From assembly GCA_964517795.1 (NCBI GenBank), contig CAZFDE010000065.1, forward strand, positions 1 through 14,654: 14,654 nucleotides of DNA, given 5' to 3'. The position numbers were made by a program, and so were the translations under genes. Shown one piece after another: positions 13,880 through 14,654 of this stretch. Every line of letters starts with the position of its first letter. The first letter of the stretch is position 1. Origin of the DNA: CAZFDE01 sp964517795 (GTDB taxonomy: Bacteria; Planctomycetota; Phycisphaerae; Sedimentisphaerales; Anaerobacaceae). The notes beneath the pieces are model-generated. The model had not been told where the DNA came from. It ran no database searches and saw only the letters and a program-made list of their open reading frames with translations.

Positions 13880-14654
13880 ATGATAAATTCGCTGAATAAA
13901 CTGCCCATTTGTTTTTTAGGTGTCTTTTTAATTGTATATGGGTGTCAGTTTTGCCTGGCTCCCCCACCCAATACCCTGTTCCCACAGGCCGGCCCGCCCG
14001 CACCGATGATTGATGTGGTCGATTTGCGCGATGCGGATATCGATACAAAACTGGCCGCAACGACCCTGCTCGGTCATATCAATAAAGGTGAAAAAACACA
14101 TGTCTATGTCAAACTCCATGATCCCAATGCAAATGCCCCCGACGAGTTCTGGCTGGATTATATGAAGCAAAAAGGATACGTCCGGCAAATGCAAAATATT
14201 TCTGTGGAGGAATATTTTTCGAAATATCGCGATCATTATAAAAAGGTTATTGTCTATGATCCTGATATTCCCGGTTCGATTCATGTGGCGATGATGATCG
14301 GCAGTCTTGAGGAAGGTATTGTGATCAATGGAAATGATGTCGAACAATTTGGTGAAAATAAAGAAGTAATCGATCTTCGGGGCCGATGGGCCAGTAACGT
14401 CGAGGCTTATGAATGGGCATTCGAAAACTTGTGGCCGAAGATGAATCACGACATCATATGCAGCCTTCACCCAACATTTACAATGCACTATCTGCGGGAT
14501 TATCTGGTGGCTAATAAAATATTCACATACTGGATTACTGGCAAAAACGCCGAGAATGGCAAAGTCTCCAGTTTTGAAAAGGAAAAGGCCTTTGCCGAAA
14601 AGCTCTTTGCATCAAGCCCCGCGAATATCCCATTGATCGGTTGGCATGGGGGCG
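13880..14654 (+). CDS. Secreted GxGYxYP-family putative glycoside hydrolase (partial: C-terminus beyond right edge)
   Basis: An open frame of 258 codons reaches the window edge. The first 27 residues form a signal peptide (INSLNKLP, hydrophobic FLGVFLIVYG, then QFCLA before PPP), so the protein is exported. The mature part matches, by recollection of the family, the N-terminal region of GxGYxYP proteins: HVYVKLHDPN (74-83), EFWLDYMKQKGY (89-100), KKVIVYDPD (121-129), VIDLRGRWASNVEAYEWAFE (163-182), and PTFTMHYLRDYLVANKIFTYW (198-218). These proteins are putative glycoside hydrolases of planctomycetes and Bacteroidetes, and the GxGYxYP signature itself would lie beyond the edge. The start could be GTG 13871, in the same frame, but ATG 13880 is preferred. 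No ribosome site is strong. Confidence 0.8.
   Translation, partial: MINSLNKLPICFLGVFLIVYGCQFCLAPPPNTLFPQAGPPAPMIDVVDLRDADIDTKLAATTLLGHINKGEKTHVYVKLHDPNANAPDEFWLDYMKQKGYVRQMQNISVEEYFSKYRDHYKKVIVYDPDIPGSIHVAMMIGSLEEGIVINGNDVEQFGENKEVIDLRGRWASNVEAYEWAFENLWPKMNHDIICSLHPTFTMHYLRDYLVANKIFTYWITGKNAENGKVSSFEKEKAFAEKLFASSPANIPLIGWHGG

Noticed and set aside
13928..14488. Minus-strand open frame of 186 codons
   Set aside because: It lies antisense to the GxGYxYP gene, whose frame has a signal peptide and family blocks.

Overview
The window looks like chromosomal DNA of a Gram-negative bacterium. The gene mix suggests the phylum Planctomycetota, probably near Phycisphaerae. The evidence is a WaaA (Kdo transferase) with a GGSDMIEAA-type C-terminal motif, a GxGYxYP-family protein, a coupled pair made of a small conserved gene and a LolA/LolB-like lipoprotein, and stand-alone partner-switching and PilZ modules. 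This placement is inferred from gene content; there is no rRNA here and no database search was run. Promoters resemble the sigma70 type (TTGACA / TATAAT-like) and several genes have clear AGGAG-type ribosome sites. I saw no tRNA, rRNA, CRISPR, insertion sequence or prophage.

Layout, left to right. (1) 1-447 (-): the N-terminus of a membrane sensor protein with a CHASE8-like input region, cut by the window edge. (2) 673-1977 (+): waaA, with a near-consensus promoter whose -10 box covers the upstream ATG at 643, so the ATG at 673 is the likely start. (3) 1974-6104 (-): a probable five-gene operon read right to left: a GH10-fold protein without the usual acid/base motif, a ComEA-like helix-hairpin-helix membrane protein, a conserved hypothetical protein, a LolA/LolB-like lipoprotein, and a one-domain homocysteine S-methyltransferase. 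(4) 6276-6746 (-): a small GAF-like protein. (5) 6845-8454 (-): a three-gene operon with a good promoter and terminator, encoding a STAS anti-sigma antagonist, an RsbW/SpoIIAB-type kinase, and a lipoprotein N-acetylmuramoyl-L-alanine amidase. (6) 8778-9509 (+): a cysteine-free Rrf2-family regulator, then a short MazG-type pyrophosphohydrolase preceded by a long hairpin. (7) 9531-12436 (-): an NSS/SNF sodium symporter (TTG start) downstream of an amidohydrolase-2 family protein. (8) 12613-13541 (+): a double TFIIB-type zinc-ribbon protein and a PilZ c-di-GMP-binding protein, followed by a chain of three hairpins ending in a classic terminator. (9) 13880-14654 (+): the N-terminal part of a secreted GxGYxYP-family protein, cut by the right edge.

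Most genes are envelope or signalling functions: LPS core synthesis, a peptidoglycan amidase tied to a partner switch, lipoproteins, a sensor protein and c-di-GMP binding. No single novel system stands out. The best leads are three proteins that keep their family fold but lose a key residue (GH10-like protein, amidohydrolase, sodium symporter), the STAS-kinase-amidase operon, and two structured non-coding stretches (9198-9234 and 13552-13667).
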